From Proteromonas lacertae (Eukaryota > Sar > Bigyra > Opalinata > Proteromonadidae), in the NCBI GenBank assembly GCA_002245135.1, contig NGBS01000872.1:372001-436000 (forward strand): a stretch of DNA of 64,000 nucleotides, given 5' to 3'. The notes under the pieces were generated by a model. The model worked only from the letters and a program-made list of their open reading frames with translations, was not told the DNA's origin and ran no database searches. Below, piece by piece: positions 52,970 to 64,000 of the stretch (positions are counted from its first letter, which is position 1; each line of letters begins with the position of its first letter). The position numbers and the translations under genes are program-made.

Positions 52970-53865
52970 TTACTTTGTTGTTTTTCTCTTCTTATTTCCT
53001 TTGTGTTTTATTGATCCATGTGGTCTTTTTCTACCCCTACTTTTATTTCTTGGTTTAAAATCTTCATGAAGATTATCTTGTTTTTGAATCCATTTCTTCA
53101 TTTTACCTTTCTCTTCTTTCTTTCCTGAGTTATCTAATAATTCTTGGAATTCATCAGCACTAGCAAATACAGATGTAGATTTCTTTCCTTTCTTCGAATT
53201 ATTTGGGTTTTCTTCTTCCTCTTCATCATCTAATTCATCTTCTTCTAAATCTTCTTCTCTTTCTTCCTCCAAAAGTTCATTTGCATCAAATCCATCCATT
53301 TCTTTTATTTGATCTTCATCAATCTCATCTTCAAATTCATCATCAAATGCTTCATTTAATCCTTCATCATCATTATCATCATCACTAATATGGAAATCAT
53401 TAATGTTTTCATCATCTAAATCAACTTTTGGATCATTTATCATTTGTCTTTCAACAACTCTCTATTATATATATATAAACAAAACTATAAATACATCAAA
53501 GAAATCATCTTCAGATAATTTCTGTTTTTTCACTGGTTTAACTAATTCACTTCTAGCTTTGAAATATTTATAAAAGAACATATCATCTGGAGCAATCTTT
53601 TCTTCTTTTCTATTCCAAAATTGTGGTGAATTAAGTGGTACTATTTGCATAAACATAGAATTAATAAATATTATACTGCTTTCATATCTGTTCAATTGTT
53701 GTTGCTTGCCTTTCACATGTTCTAAATCCTTTGGCTTTGGCTTCTTGTATACAAATTTATCTAAGAATTGAGAAAATGAATAAGTATTCAATGGATCATT
53801 TTTAACATGAATTCTTTCATTTTCATCAGCTTTTAACAATGTTGAAGCAAATAAACGAACTATTA

Positions 53866-53912
<47 letters not shown>

Positions 53913-55554
53913 CTGATGGATGATAATGTTTTGACAATGGAACTAATTCCCAGAAACATGTCAAATGACTACAACAATATAATGGATTTCTATTATAAGC
54001 ATCATATTTATCAGATCTAATATCAGGTGGTTCTTCAATAGTTGGAACTGATTTTAATGAATCTGGTTGAGTTATAGAATATTGTAAATATGGCTGACTT
54101 CTTATTACTTCTGATACTAAGAATAATGAACAACAAATAAAAGGTGGATTCATATGAAGACAAACTTGTAATAATCTTTTAATGAATGAATACTGTCTAT
54201 AAATTTGAGTATCATTTTTTATAGCTTTATATAGTATTTTGAAGAAAAATGAAACTTTTGAAGCAGTTCTAATGTCATCTTCATATAATTTACTGTATAA
54301 AGCTCTGTAGAATCTATCCATTATACCTTCGTTTACTGTACCAATTTCATAAACCAAACTTAAAGCTTGAAGTGATGGTTTTAATCCTGATTTGTGAATC
54401 ACTTTGAACAAATTATCAAGTTGGTTTTCTAAATTCCTTACAAAATTTTCTAATCAAATATATATTAAACAATATTATATATACCTCCTGTATAAGGTAA
54501 TGCTCGATTAATTCCAGTCAAAATAGCTGATAAATATTTATTTCTCAATGAATCATTACCTTTAAATAACGATATATAAAACAACACCATATCTTCAGCT
54601 AATTTAGAAGTATCTTGAGAAAAAAGAAATTGATTTAAAGTTGTTAACCCATAATATATTCCATTATTATCATTATCATTAGGAATATTAAAGTCTTTCT
54701 TTGGTTTTTTGTCTGATATAAGTGTATCAGTGTTTCTTGAAATCATTTGAGCAACTTCTTTAAAAACAATATCTCTCATTTCACGATGTGATTTTAATAG
54801 ATATGTTAATAAGTAAGATGCTTTTGATGCTGTCTATAATATTCATATAATTACTTTAATTATACTTTTCCATCAGGATCACCAAGTTTATTGACTAATA
54901 TTGACAATAAGAATTGATCTTGTTCTGGTTTATGTGCTAATAAATCTTCGATGATTGCCATTGCATGTCTTCTAAATTGAGGTAATGAATTAGCTGCAAG
55001 CTTTTCTAATGACTGACAAAACTCTAAATAGTTCAATTTCAAATAATGCTCATATCTCCAATATTTGAGATGTTTGCTTGTCATGGCTGGATCTAAAATT
55101 GGTTGATTATCAAAATATTTTAGTTTTCTGTTTGGCAACAAATCATGAATAAATAGATCTTTCAATGCATCAGCTGAAAGTTGTGATTCTCTGTTTCCTT
55201 TCTTTTTTGTCATAGCAATCAATATTCTGAGATTTTCAATTGTGCATAATGGGTTCATTTGCACTAGCACAGTTAGTGCAGCTATTTTATCTGACAATGT
55301 ACCTTTTCCAGCTAAATCCTTCATCCATTTTTCATCTCCTCTACTTTCTTTTCTAAACAATATACAAAAACATATACGTAGATCTTTTATTGAATTTTTC
55401 AACATCTTTTTCAATGAATGTATCAGCCTAAAATGATTAGTTGAAATACAAGTCATACCAAATCTGATTTTTCTGTTATATCTTTACTACTTCCCGTTTT
55501 ATTACTTTCTAAAGGAGTAATTTGCTCATACCAATGCTGTTGCTCAGAATTCAT
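52970..55554 (-). CDS. MAK21: NOC1/MAK21 (CEBPZ) ribosome biogenesis factor
   Basis: Nucleolar pre-60S assembly factor of the CBF/Mak21 family, about 780 residues. Diagnostic block: DRFYRALYSKLYEDDIRTAS, then KRLLQVCLHMNPPFICCSLF and LVSEVIRSQPYLQYS, as in CEBPZ. Upstream HEAT-like helices (DKIAALTVLVQMNPLCTIEN and LVNKLGDPDGK) match the family N-terminal half. The C-terminus is acidic (DDEEEEENPN) and then strongly basic (RKRPHGSIKHKGNKKRKTT), a typical nucleolar tail. Introns of 25-47 nt join all exons in frame, including one made of AAT repeats (53867-53911). No frame breaks were needed. It diverges from the papain-like-fold gene with 161 bp between starts. Confidence 0.88.
53867..53911. 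repeat. AAT microsatellite filling a NOC1 intron
   Basis: About fourteen AAT/ATT units make up nearly the whole intron between KHYHPSG and VRLFAST. Confidence 0.85.
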
Positions 55555-55715
55555 GACAAATTACAAAATGAATATAACAATACAACCAACATTGGTTAGA
55601 TGTGAATAAAAAACTGTTTCAAAATAAATTTGAGTTTTACGAATTTTCTCTTATATAGCTAGTTCTGATCATTTTAATTTTATACCAAAATATTTTGTGT
55701 ATCCTTTAAGTAATC

Positions 55716-57412
55716 ATGGGAATGTTTTATTCTACAAATGCATCAGGAGTAAGGCAAGGAGCTAATAAAGTGAACCACATCGATACTAGACAAGCCAAAA
55801 GTGGTATTCTTTGTTGAACTATAGTTTAGGAGATATTGTTTTAGTTCAGAATAGAAATCACTCAGATAAATATGTAAACCTATGTAATCCAGACATCCTA
55901 TTCGGAGTATCTGCAGCACAATCACAGTCATTATATTTTTTAACAAATAGGAATATATCAGGTATAATTTAGTTTAATTAGTTTTATTTTAGGTTGGGAT
56001 GAAGTGGGTCTATTATTTGAAGATGATGTAGGTGAAATAAAACTTTTACAAGTTACAGATGAAGGAATACAATTAGTAAATTTCGAGTTAGCTATGGAAA
56101 AGTATGATTATCTTCAATCACTGGTTGTAATTCGTCCATTCAATCCCAAGAACATTCCAGAAACTTCTGAAAGACTTAACGCACTTCAAGAACTCTATAT
56201 GAGTCTACATAATCATCCTTTAGATTGGTGTTTGTATGAACATGATAAAATATGGAAAGATGTAGATAAAGATGTTAGTGATTCTTTGCTAATAACAGTT
56301 TTTGAAAGAGTAAAGAAACATCTAGATGTTTTATCTCCAATAATGGATATGGAGATTACTAGATTATTTAATTTAATTGATTTAGATATGACTGGAAAGT
56401 ATTATTATTATTATCATTTTGTGTTATTTAGAATATCAAAAAATGGATTAGAAATTAGACCAAGTGTAATTGGCAATAATTTAAGTAAAGAAGAAATGAA
56501 AATTGTATTTTATTTATATATTATTTATAAATATTTATAGTTAAGAAGAGCTTTATTAGATAATAAAGAAGAAGATATGACATTAGAACAATTAAAACAA
56601 TCATTTATAAAGAATAGTCAGCAAGAAATACCTAAAGATATGAATCTTATTGGAATTGTATATATTAACAATATATAATATATAATATATTTATAATAAT
56701 TTTAGGTAAGTGCAGAAATTGTTTATAGAATATTAGAATTATGTCATTTCCTTGGTAAGAAAGATGATAAAATATTGTATTTAATCATTTTACTACATAT
56801 CTAAATATAGAATAACACCAGAATCATTTGGTTCTTTTTCCAATGAAATCCCATTTCTACTTCCTAATATGTATGGTAAAGAAGAAGTTGTACATCCAGT
56901 ATAATATATATTATATATATATATTATTAGATTGCATTATTGCCAGAAGAACTTCGACCAACTAAAGAAGAAAAAGGATCAGGAATTAGACGTTATCAAT
57001 TCCTATTTAAGAACAATTATGTTGATGGTGAATATGGTAATCCCAAACCTGATGTTGTTATTGAAGATACAAAGACTGGTGATGTTATTAGAGTAAGAGA
57101 TCATACTTCTTTAGGAAATACACCAACAAGAAGAACAATCGTATATATTGAACTTATTTATATAAAATAGAAGAATCCAATTACTTCTAGACCAAATTCA
57201 ACAGTGCATAGAAGTAATTATGGAACTGCTAAGACATCTAGAGCTCCTTCAAGTATGATAAGAAGATCATCAATGAATATGATGACACCTAAGACTGCTG
57301 TATATATTTCTTAATATTTTTATGTTTATGGTAGAAAGCAAGTAATTTTGGTAAAAGAAAGTCTATAGGTAGTCCAGGGAAAAGAAGATCTTCCAATACT
57401 TTCTTCCCTTAA
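55716..57412 (+). CDS. Permuted papain-like fold (NlpC/P60-related) protein
   Basis: MGMFYSTNASGVRQGANKVN and a 26-nt intron lead into SGDIVLVQNRNHSDKYVN; then GWDEVGLLFEDDVGEIKLLQ and VTDEGIQLVNFE. The GDIVLV, W-x-x-VGLLF and LLQxTDEGIQL pattern matches the permuted papain-like (YiiX/C92-type) fold, where SHVGxV normally supplies the catalytic His. Here Glu replaces it, so activity is doubtful. A helical middle region follows, with an EF-hand-like FNLIDLDMTGN, then RRYQFLFKNNYVDGEYGNPK and a basic Ser/Thr-rich tail (RPNSTVHRSNYGTAKTSRAP). About eight introns of 26-45 nt are inferred. Function unknown; membrane or lipid association is plausible from the fold family but not shown. Confidence 0.55.
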
Positions 57413-57551
57413 ATGTTGTATATTTTATTATGTTTTGTCTGGTTTAATGCAATGTTTTTTTCCCTGTTATATTAGCAAATTAACACAAATATTTGGAAAG
57501 AAATAAATATTCAAAAATCGTTAGTAATAAAAGGAAAAAAGAGAGGAAAAA

Positions 57552-58572
57552 TCAGTTTTTCACTTCATTATCGTCTTCTTTATCTCCTTCATCTAAATTA
57601 ATATCTTCCATTTGCTCATCATCTTTTGTTTGATCAAGATTAATCAATTTATTACTCTGTCTTGATAACTCTTTAATACTCACTCTTCCTTTCTCATTTA
57701 CATACTTTGCAACAGCATCCAATTCTTCATCAGTAAGATAAATAATTTTTCCTCTTTCATCAAATAAAACTTGTAATCTTCCCATTGATTCTAAACTCTG
57801 CACTCTATTAATTGCCTCTTCAACATGTAAATGGAATTTCATTGCTAAATCTTCTATTTGTACAATCTTTTTATCTTTAATATAATTAATAAATTCTTGA
57901 ATTAAATTCTCATTATTGGCTATTTCATCTTCTACTGTTCCTTCTTTTTCTACTTCAAACATTCCTTTCCATTGATTATATTCCTCTTCTTCTTTTTCTT
58001 GCCTTTTCTTCTCTTCTTCTAACATCTTTTGCTCTTCTTCTTCTTCTCTCTTTTCTTTTTCTCTTAATCTTGTTAAATAGGCATTTTCAGCTTCTTGATG
58101 TTTATCTACTACTGATTCTCTTTGATTTCTTTCTGATAATAACCTCTCTGCCTTTTCTTTCTTTTTTAATGCTTTATTTAATAGTCTTTTTGCTTCTTTT
58201 CCTTTTTTATTTCTTAGACATTTTATATATTCATCATCATATCTGTCATTATCATCATCTAAATTATCATCACCATCACCATCATCATCTGATGCTTCAT
58301 TATTTTGTTCAGGATGTCTTCTTCGTAGCTCATTGCCATTATTTGGATTATTAACTACATTATTTCTATTTTCCCTATTATTATCATTTCTTTCATTCTA
58401 TTATTCACAATATAATTATAATTTAAACATACATTAGGTTTTGGGTTTGGTTTTGAAGCTTGACCAATGAAATAAACAGCTACAAGTATAATAATCAAAC
58501 CAACTACTCCTACTCCTACAAATATAAAATCAGTGCTATGTTAATATAATAAAATTATCAATACCTATTCAT
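57552..58572 (-). CDS. DDRGK1: DDRGK1/UFBP1 ER protein of the UFM1 pathway
   Basis: About 320 residues. The start MNS is joined over a 29-nt intron to a single membrane segment (TDFIFVGVGVVGLIIILVAV), then an Asn/Asp-rich and coiled Glu/Lys-rich stretch. The conserved C-terminal domain follows: QWKGMFEVEKEGTVEDE; KFHLHVEEAINRVQSLESMG; RLQVLFDERGKIIYLTDEEL; AVAKYVNEKGRVSIKELSRQ. The DERGKIIYLTxEEL segment is the family name motif. In other eukaryotes it anchors the UFL1 ligase at the ER for UFMylation of ribosomes and other targets. It is transcribed divergently from TBL2, another ER-anchored protein, with only 53 bp between start codons. Confidence 0.9.
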
Positions 58573-58625
58573 AAAAAGAATAAATGTTAAATACAAATTA
58601 ATACACGTATTAAATTGTCTTTACA
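58573..58625. promoter_or_regulatory. 53-bp shared divergent promoter of DDRGK1 and TBL2
   Basis: The start codons of two ER-membrane proteins on opposite strands are separated by 53 bp, so transcription starts and leaders must overlap. A/T-rich with no defined element. Confidence 0.55.
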
Positions 58626-59964
58626 ATGATGGTCGAAATCTTGATAGCTTTATTTATAGGTGGTGCAATTTTTGCATTTTTCTATTTTCAGAAACATGAA
58701 GAACCGAAAGAAAAGCCTGCTGAAGAGAATGGTGATGTAAATACCTCAAAGAAGAAATCTAAGCCGAAGAAGCCGATTAAAAAACAGAATGTATATTAAG
58801 TTTTATTTATTGTATTAGGTGACACAATCTGTTCAAGTGAAACTGAATGGTTCAACTCCATCTCACCCACAGTTGGTTATTATCTTAAAGAACCATCAGA
58901 ATTATGTAACATGCATAGCTATAAGCAATAAATGTATATAATATTAAGCATACAATCGTTCATAGCCAAAATGATTGGTACAGCATCATTAGATAATACA
59001 GTGAGAATATATGATGGAGCATCATTAACTACAAAAACACAAAAAGTATTTAGAATAAATTGTGAGTATGATTATGCATCAGCAATGTGTTTTAGCGAAG
59101 ATGATCAGTACTTGGTATAATCTATATACATATTGATAATTATATTATTAATATTAATAATAGATAATAACTTTAGAAAATTCACATGATATTAATTTCT
59201 ACAATATTCCATCATTCAATAGTGAAGAAAAACCATCACTTTATAAGTCATTTAAAACAAACAATATCGGTTCAATACCTCGAATATTCACCTCTGGAAC
59301 AGGAGATAACTTGGTAATATATACAAATTGTTTAGATAATGATAATATCATCAAAGTATGGGATTATAGTGGTAAAAAGATAAGTCAAGAAGATATTAAA
59401 CAAAATGTGATATATGATATTGTATGTAGTAAAAATGGTCAATTCTTAGCTCCTGCTTCGTTTTGTAGTGGTGTAAAAATATATGAAGGATATAGAAGCA
59501 GAGAAGGAACTTTTAAAAAATTGAATCAAATAATGACATTAAATGGACATAAAAGTGGAATAACTGCTTTAGGATTTGGTAATTTGAATAGTAAAGTAAT
59601 AACTGTATCTAAAGATAATACCTGGAAAATATGGGGAATTAGTGTAAGATATAATGAAGGAGGAGAACCACATTTATTGTATAGTTACAATAATAATTTA
59701 TCAGTTCAATTTGCTCTATTAAGTGAGACATTACAAGTATGATTATATTTTTTTATTTTTATATTAATCTAATAGATTGCAGTATTAATAGCAGAAGGTG
59801 ATATATATATGTATAAAATAGAAAATGGAGAAGAAATTATGAAAATTGAACAACCACATAATGGATTTATAAAAGGAGCAATAATGTCGAATAATGGAAA
59901 GCTTTTACTAACAATGGGAGTAGATGATAAACATGTTTGTTTATGGAATCTGTTAATTAAGTAA
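58626..59964 (+). CDS. TBL2: TBL2-like ER-anchored WD40 protein
   Basis: Begins MMVEILIALFIGGAIFAFFY, a membrane anchor, then a Lys-rich linker (KKKSKPKKPIKKQN) and WD40 repeats: HPQLVIILKNHQNYVTCIAI, MIGTASLDNTVRIYDG, IIKVWDYSGKKI, MTLNGHKSGITALGFGNLNS and ISVRYNEGGEPHL, ending KHVCLWNLLIK. The N-anchor plus HPxLVxxLKxH opening is as in TBL2, which associates with PERK and ribosomes at the ER. About 400 residues in six exons with introns of 26-50 nt. It converges on LRR-pseudokinase copy C, whose stop lies 62 bp away. Confidence 0.8.
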
Positions 59965-60025
59965 TTTTTCTATCCATTATTCTCTTTTTTTATTAGTTTA
60001 TTAAAATAACATTAATGAAATACTG

Positions 60026-63000
60026 TTAATCAATATTCAAGAATTCTTTTGATAATTCTTTCTTTTCTTCTTCTAAAATTCCACTTAATTTTATTCTTCC
60101 AATTGAAAAGAATGTTCCTAAAAATGATTTTAATTCTGTTTTATCTACATTCTCTTTTATTGTTATAGAAAATTCAACCAAATTATCAAATACTTTTTAT
60201 TTTCTTTCATTAAATTCATTTTACTTTCATCTAATTCATTTCCTGATATATCTATCTTTGTTAATGGTTTATAATCTTTCAATTTTTCTATTAATATTTT
60301 CAATCCTTTTTCATTTATTCCAACATCTATACAATTTATATACTAATATAAATACTTGAGAGATTTAATGATGAACGATAGTCAACAAATTTTTCTAAAT
60401 ATTTACATATTATCTCGATTCCTTCATCACCAATTGGATTATTATTAATTACAATATTATCTGCATCTTTTGTCAATGAATTCATTAATTCATTAAATCC
60501 TTTAGAAGTGATTCTGTTATTGGATAAATCAAGTCCCCAATAGTTTATTTGTTTAATGAATGAAATATGAGAATCAGTCAAATTCATATCTATTTCATCA
60601 TAAAAATATAGTAAATATACTTGAAAAATCATATTTTCTACTATCTATTCTTTTCTTTTTAATACAATAATCAAAATAATACTCCAATTCTTCATTTGTC
60701 CATGATGAACATTTCATTTCTATAAATGGATATTTATCACTTTTTAATGATTTTGAACAAATTGATTTTAATCCATTCATTCTGATATTATTTCCATTAA
60801 GATTTATTCTGTCGTAACACTCAATTGTATCTATTTTGTTTGCTAGTAATATCATACTTTCATCATCAATTGAAATATTTCTTAAATCCATTACAAGTAG
60901 ATATCTAACCATGTTTAAATTACTTAATAACAATTTAAATCCAGCATTACCTATTGGATTATCTATTAAACAATTATTAAATATATATATATATATATAT
61001 ATACCATGAATAAACAAATTTTCAATTTTGTCATTTTCCTTCACATAATTCATCAAATACTCTATTCCATCTGAATCTATATTATTATCACTTATATCAA
61101 GATATTCTAGCTTTTCATGAATATTCTTCAAACCATCAACTAAATATTTTAATCCGATTGATGATAATCCCATTTCTATTACACATTAAATTATAATAAT
61201 TAATAATAATATACTTGAACAGTCAACAGTACTACAGTTTTTCAATAAATGTATATATGGAGATAATAATTTCATACTGTCATCTCCTATTTCATTTCCA
61301 TTCAACTGGAATGAATTAAGATTTGAGAATAATGATAAATTGTTAATCAGCATGCCTATACTTTTATAAGTTAGTTTATTATCTAAATAATAGAAAAATA
61401 TCAAATAATACTTCTCAAATCTAGATATCTTATTTCTTTTAATTCATTAGATCTTAATGAAATGAACGATTTGAAAACATCATCATCAATTTCTAAATCA
61501 TTTAGAAACAACGTTTTACTTCTGTTTATATATTTCATTAATTTTAGAATTCTTTCATCTAGTAATAACTCTTCATATCCATTAATATCAAACACTATAT
61601 CAGAAATTGGAAAATTTGATGATATTTTCTTTAATCCTTTTGAATGTATATTGCTGTTGTATCTAATATCTATTTTCTCAATATTTGGATATTTATATAA
61701 TTCTTCTGATAAGTATTTCATTGATTCATCATTTAAATTCATATTTGAAATATTCAACTCATTATTTTTATTGATTAGCAAATGTAAGCATGGAATTAAT
61801 AATTTGAATCCTTTTGGACCTATTGGATTATCTATTTCAAAATAATATAGTATAACAAATACATGAAAGATTTATATATTTTAAATTCATGAAGGGGTTT
61901 GATTTCACAAATGATTCAATGAAATCATATGTGAGATGGCAATAATGTAAATCAAATTCTTGTATATATGTTAATCTAGAAATATACAATCCAAATAATG
62001 ATTGGTATTGGATTGGTCCACCTAAAAATATATACAATTATAATAATACAAAATTCAAGTTTTGTTGGATTGTTTAGTTTCAATACTTTAAACAAATATT
62101 TCATCCCTTCTTCACATGAACAAATACATTGTGAATCAATTCGGATTTTTTCTCTATCATTCCAATCATTTTTCATATCATACATTATTTTATCTAGAAA
62201 ACATTCTACATTCTTGTTGTCATTGTAACGAATAGAGAACTTCAGTTTATCTGTTATTGATTTATCTTCTTTATATATCTTCATCATCAATAGGATTGAT
62301 AGAATTCTTTCATTTGGTTTGTTGTTGTATAACTCGATTAATTCATTTCGAATTTCTATTCAAATATTATTATAGTACTTATCATATATAATATATACTC
62401 TCATATCTATCATTTTTCATATAATATTCAGCTTCACAAGTGGTAAATGGAGATATATCTATTATATAGTCATTATTATATAGTATTTCTTTTCTTTCTT
62501 TTCTTATCATTAAACTATCTTCTGAATCTTTCAATATCTCATTCATCTTGATCATTTCAGATTTTAACTCTTTTAAACTCAATCGATCTTCACTTTTTAC
62601 TTTCAACATTCTGAATATCATCTCTTTTATAATTTCATCACATTTCATATCTAAACTGTATTTACATATCAGAATATTATTAATTGTCTTAAGTATATTA
62701 TCATCTTCATTAAATGGTAATTTCTTAAACATCATTTCATATAATATACATCCGATTGACCAAATCACACTTCGATCATTACATTCTAAGCCATTTAACT
62801 CTTCTGGACTTTTGAAATACACACCGTACACTCCCATATCATTATCTTTTCTCAACAAATCCAAGAATAAATCACATAACTTTATATCATCTTCTCCTTC
62901 ATATATGATGTTTGAACTCTTCAAATTACCAATTACTAAATCACACTCACTCAACATCAATAAACTATCACATATACCACAGATCACACACCTAATATCA

Positions 63001-63345
63001 TCACTTGACAAACATTCATTCTTTATCAAATCTTCTAAATCTCGGTAATAATAGCTTCTTTCATATTTCACCATATTACACCCGATTATCTGGATTGGAG
63101 ATGGATATGTAAATAATGGACAATGATCGAACAATATTGAACTGTTTTCATTAAATTGCAATATCGCTTTTTCTTTTATTCCATCTACATTAATTATTTT
63201 CACCATTTTAACCTCATTATCATGTTTTACGACTAAATCTACTTCGTTTTTACCCCTTTCGGCCCTTTTTTTTATCTATAATATATAACAATTAAAATAC
63301 TTCAAAATCAGAGGAAGACAATACATCATTCAAAGCAAAATTCAT
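60026..63345 (-). CDS. Pseudokinase-LRR protein, copy C, with C-terminal frameshift
   Basis: Third full-length family copy. Exon 1 is 15 residues (63301-63345, MNFALNDVLSSSDFE) before a 25-nt intron (63276-63300). The kinase-like exon has IGNLKSSNIIYE, LCDLF and VIWSIGCILYEM as in A and B; its 5' part resembles A (FNENSSILFDHCPLF), while the following exon resembles B (NDNKNVECFLDKIMYDMKN). LRR exons are joined by phase-1 introns, one of them a TA repeat (about 60985-61003). In the last exon a base is missing near 60195-60205 (AATAAAAAGTATTTG where A has AACAAAGAAGTATTTG), so the C-terminal ~45 residues are out of frame. The deletion is in an A-run and may be an assembly error. A TATATAAG box lies about 65 bp upstream of the start. 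Confidence 0.8.
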
Positions 63346-63359
63346 CTTTTAAATTGTTT

Positions 63360-63420
63360 TAATCTATTTTGCAAATAGGACTTATATACTTGAGTCAAGC
63401 TGGCTTGTTAATTTTGACTC
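63360..63420 (-). promoter_or_regulatory. TATA-containing promoter segment of LRR copy C
   Basis: Read on the minus strand, it holds CAAGTATATAAGTCCTATTT followed by an AATAGATTA stretch, ending 15 bp before the start codon. The same block recurs at 12636-12697 with no gene after it. The repeated TATATAAG at fixed distance suggests a family-specific core promoter. Confidence 0.5.
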
Positions 63421-63489
63421 AATTACCATAAATTCGCTTTGTTTTACACAATGTAACTATATACTTTGTATTTATTGGTGTTAGAGTGG

Positions 63490-63578
63490 AGCATTAACAG
63501 AATGCAGCATTAACAGAATGTGTCATAATATGATATATAACAAATATATTACATTAAAGTTAAGCATTAACAGAATGT
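63490..63578. repeat. AGCATTAACAGAATG direct repeat, three copies
   Basis: Copies at about 63490-63504, 63506-63520 and 63563-63577, the last two also followed by TG. They lie at the 5' side of a coding scrap, where the last copy would read ALTEC. Confidence 0.8.
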
Positions 63579-63764
63579 GATATTCTTCAAAAAGGTGATG
63601 TAAAAGAAGGTAAATGAAAATTATGTGAAATAAAAGCATTTAGCAGTACATATCCATTAATTGATCAAGTTAATATATCTGGATTTGATGGTGTTGCTAT
63701 AACAGCAGATAAGGATAGTGATTATGAAATTAATCCACCAACTAGCATGGATAAAAATGACTAA
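63549..63764 (+). pseudogene. Coding remnant between divergent LRR genes
   Basis: From about 63566 the plus strand reads ALTECDILQKGDVKEGK, an in-frame TGA, then KLCEIKAFSSTYPLIDQVNI and SGFDGVAITADKDSDYEINP up to a TAA. The residues are clearly coding-like (Gly, Asp, Cys placed regularly), and resemble a beta-rich repetitive surface-type protein, but no family was recognised. No start is visible, so it is likely the tail of a lost gene. The ~540-bp gap holding it separates copies C and D. Confidence 0.4.
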
Positions 63765-63895
63765 ATGTAATTTATGCAAATAAATATATCGTAAAAATCA
63801 CTATAATTCTTTCTGTATCAAATCATCTATGTAAAAACAGAAAATTCAAAATTGAAAATAGACGTTATAATTTTAAATTACAAACAAGTTTGAAG

Positions 63896-64000
63896 ATGAA
63901 TAGTTTAATTTTTTCAATGATGATATATTATCATCAATATTACTCTATCATTCTAACGTATTTTAATTGTTATATATTATAGATAAAAAAAAGGGCCGAA
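63896..64000 (+). CDS. Pseudokinase-LRR protein, copy D, 3' part beyond window
   Basis: Starts MNSL like copy A's first exon; the 25-nt intron (63958-63982) is identical in sequence to those of A and C, and exon 2 opens IKKRAE. Upstream bases from about 63880 also match copy A. Relative to A the first exon lacks one base (about 63906-63910), which puts the intron junction out of frame, so it is either a pseudogene or an indel. It is head to head with copy C. Confidence 0.65.

Overview
The window is nuclear DNA of an AT-rich eukaryotic microbe (about three quarters A+T by eye). Genes are packed a few tens to a few hundred bases apart. They are cut by many very short introns, mostly 25-45 nt, starting GTAT and ending TAG or AG. 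TAA, TAG and TGA all act as stops, so the standard code holds. Beta-tubulin, a CM1-domain centrosomal protein and a CEP78-like protein point to a cell with microtubule-organising centres or basal bodies. Poly-Asn, Glu-rich and Pro-rich tracts are common. I cannot place the lineage more precisely.

Layout. 1-16.7 kb and 60-64 kb hold an expanded family of proteins joining an N-terminal pseudokinase to ribonuclease-inhibitor-like leucine-rich repeats (LRRs). There are three full-length copies, (-) 1271-4614, 13352-16694 and 60026-63345, plus a related gene cut by the left edge and a fifth cut by the right edge. Between the first two lie an intact CACTA/EnSpm-like transposase (7643-11035), a 474-bp inverted-repeat element and decayed coding scraps. 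17-60 kb is a dense block of mostly single-copy cellular genes: CM1 protein, DDX46/Prp5 helicase, HSP110, CEP78-like protein, an ESCRT-III subunit between two small paralogues, a B-box protein, a possible PWWP protein, a polytopic membrane protein, an M1 aminopeptidase, TAF1, a NEK kinase, beta-tubulin, a MED10-like Mediator subunit, NOC1/MAK21, a papain-like-fold protein, DDRGK1 and TBL2.

How genes relate. Core functions represented are transcription initiation (TAF1, MED10), splicing (DDX46), ribosome assembly (NOC1), microtubule organisation (tubulin, CM1, CEP78-like, NEK), membrane remodelling (ESCRT-III) and ER homeostasis (DDRGK1 and TBL2, head to head with 53 bp between starts). The LRR-pseudokinase genes look like a recombining multigene family: blocks of near-identical sequence, introns included, alternate with diverged blocks, and different pairs of copies share different blocks.

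Reading-frame breaks. About a dozen genes or gene segments show a single-base discontinuity, nearly all +1, often where one frame's stop overlaps the next frame. Two apparent breaks in the aminopeptidase proved to be tiny introns. Others, including ones in conserved kinase and aminopeptidase domains, remain and are most simply uncorrected assembly indels, although programmed frameshifting is not excluded. Exon boundaries were read by eye from frame, homology and GT-AG ends; each CDS is given as its outer span.
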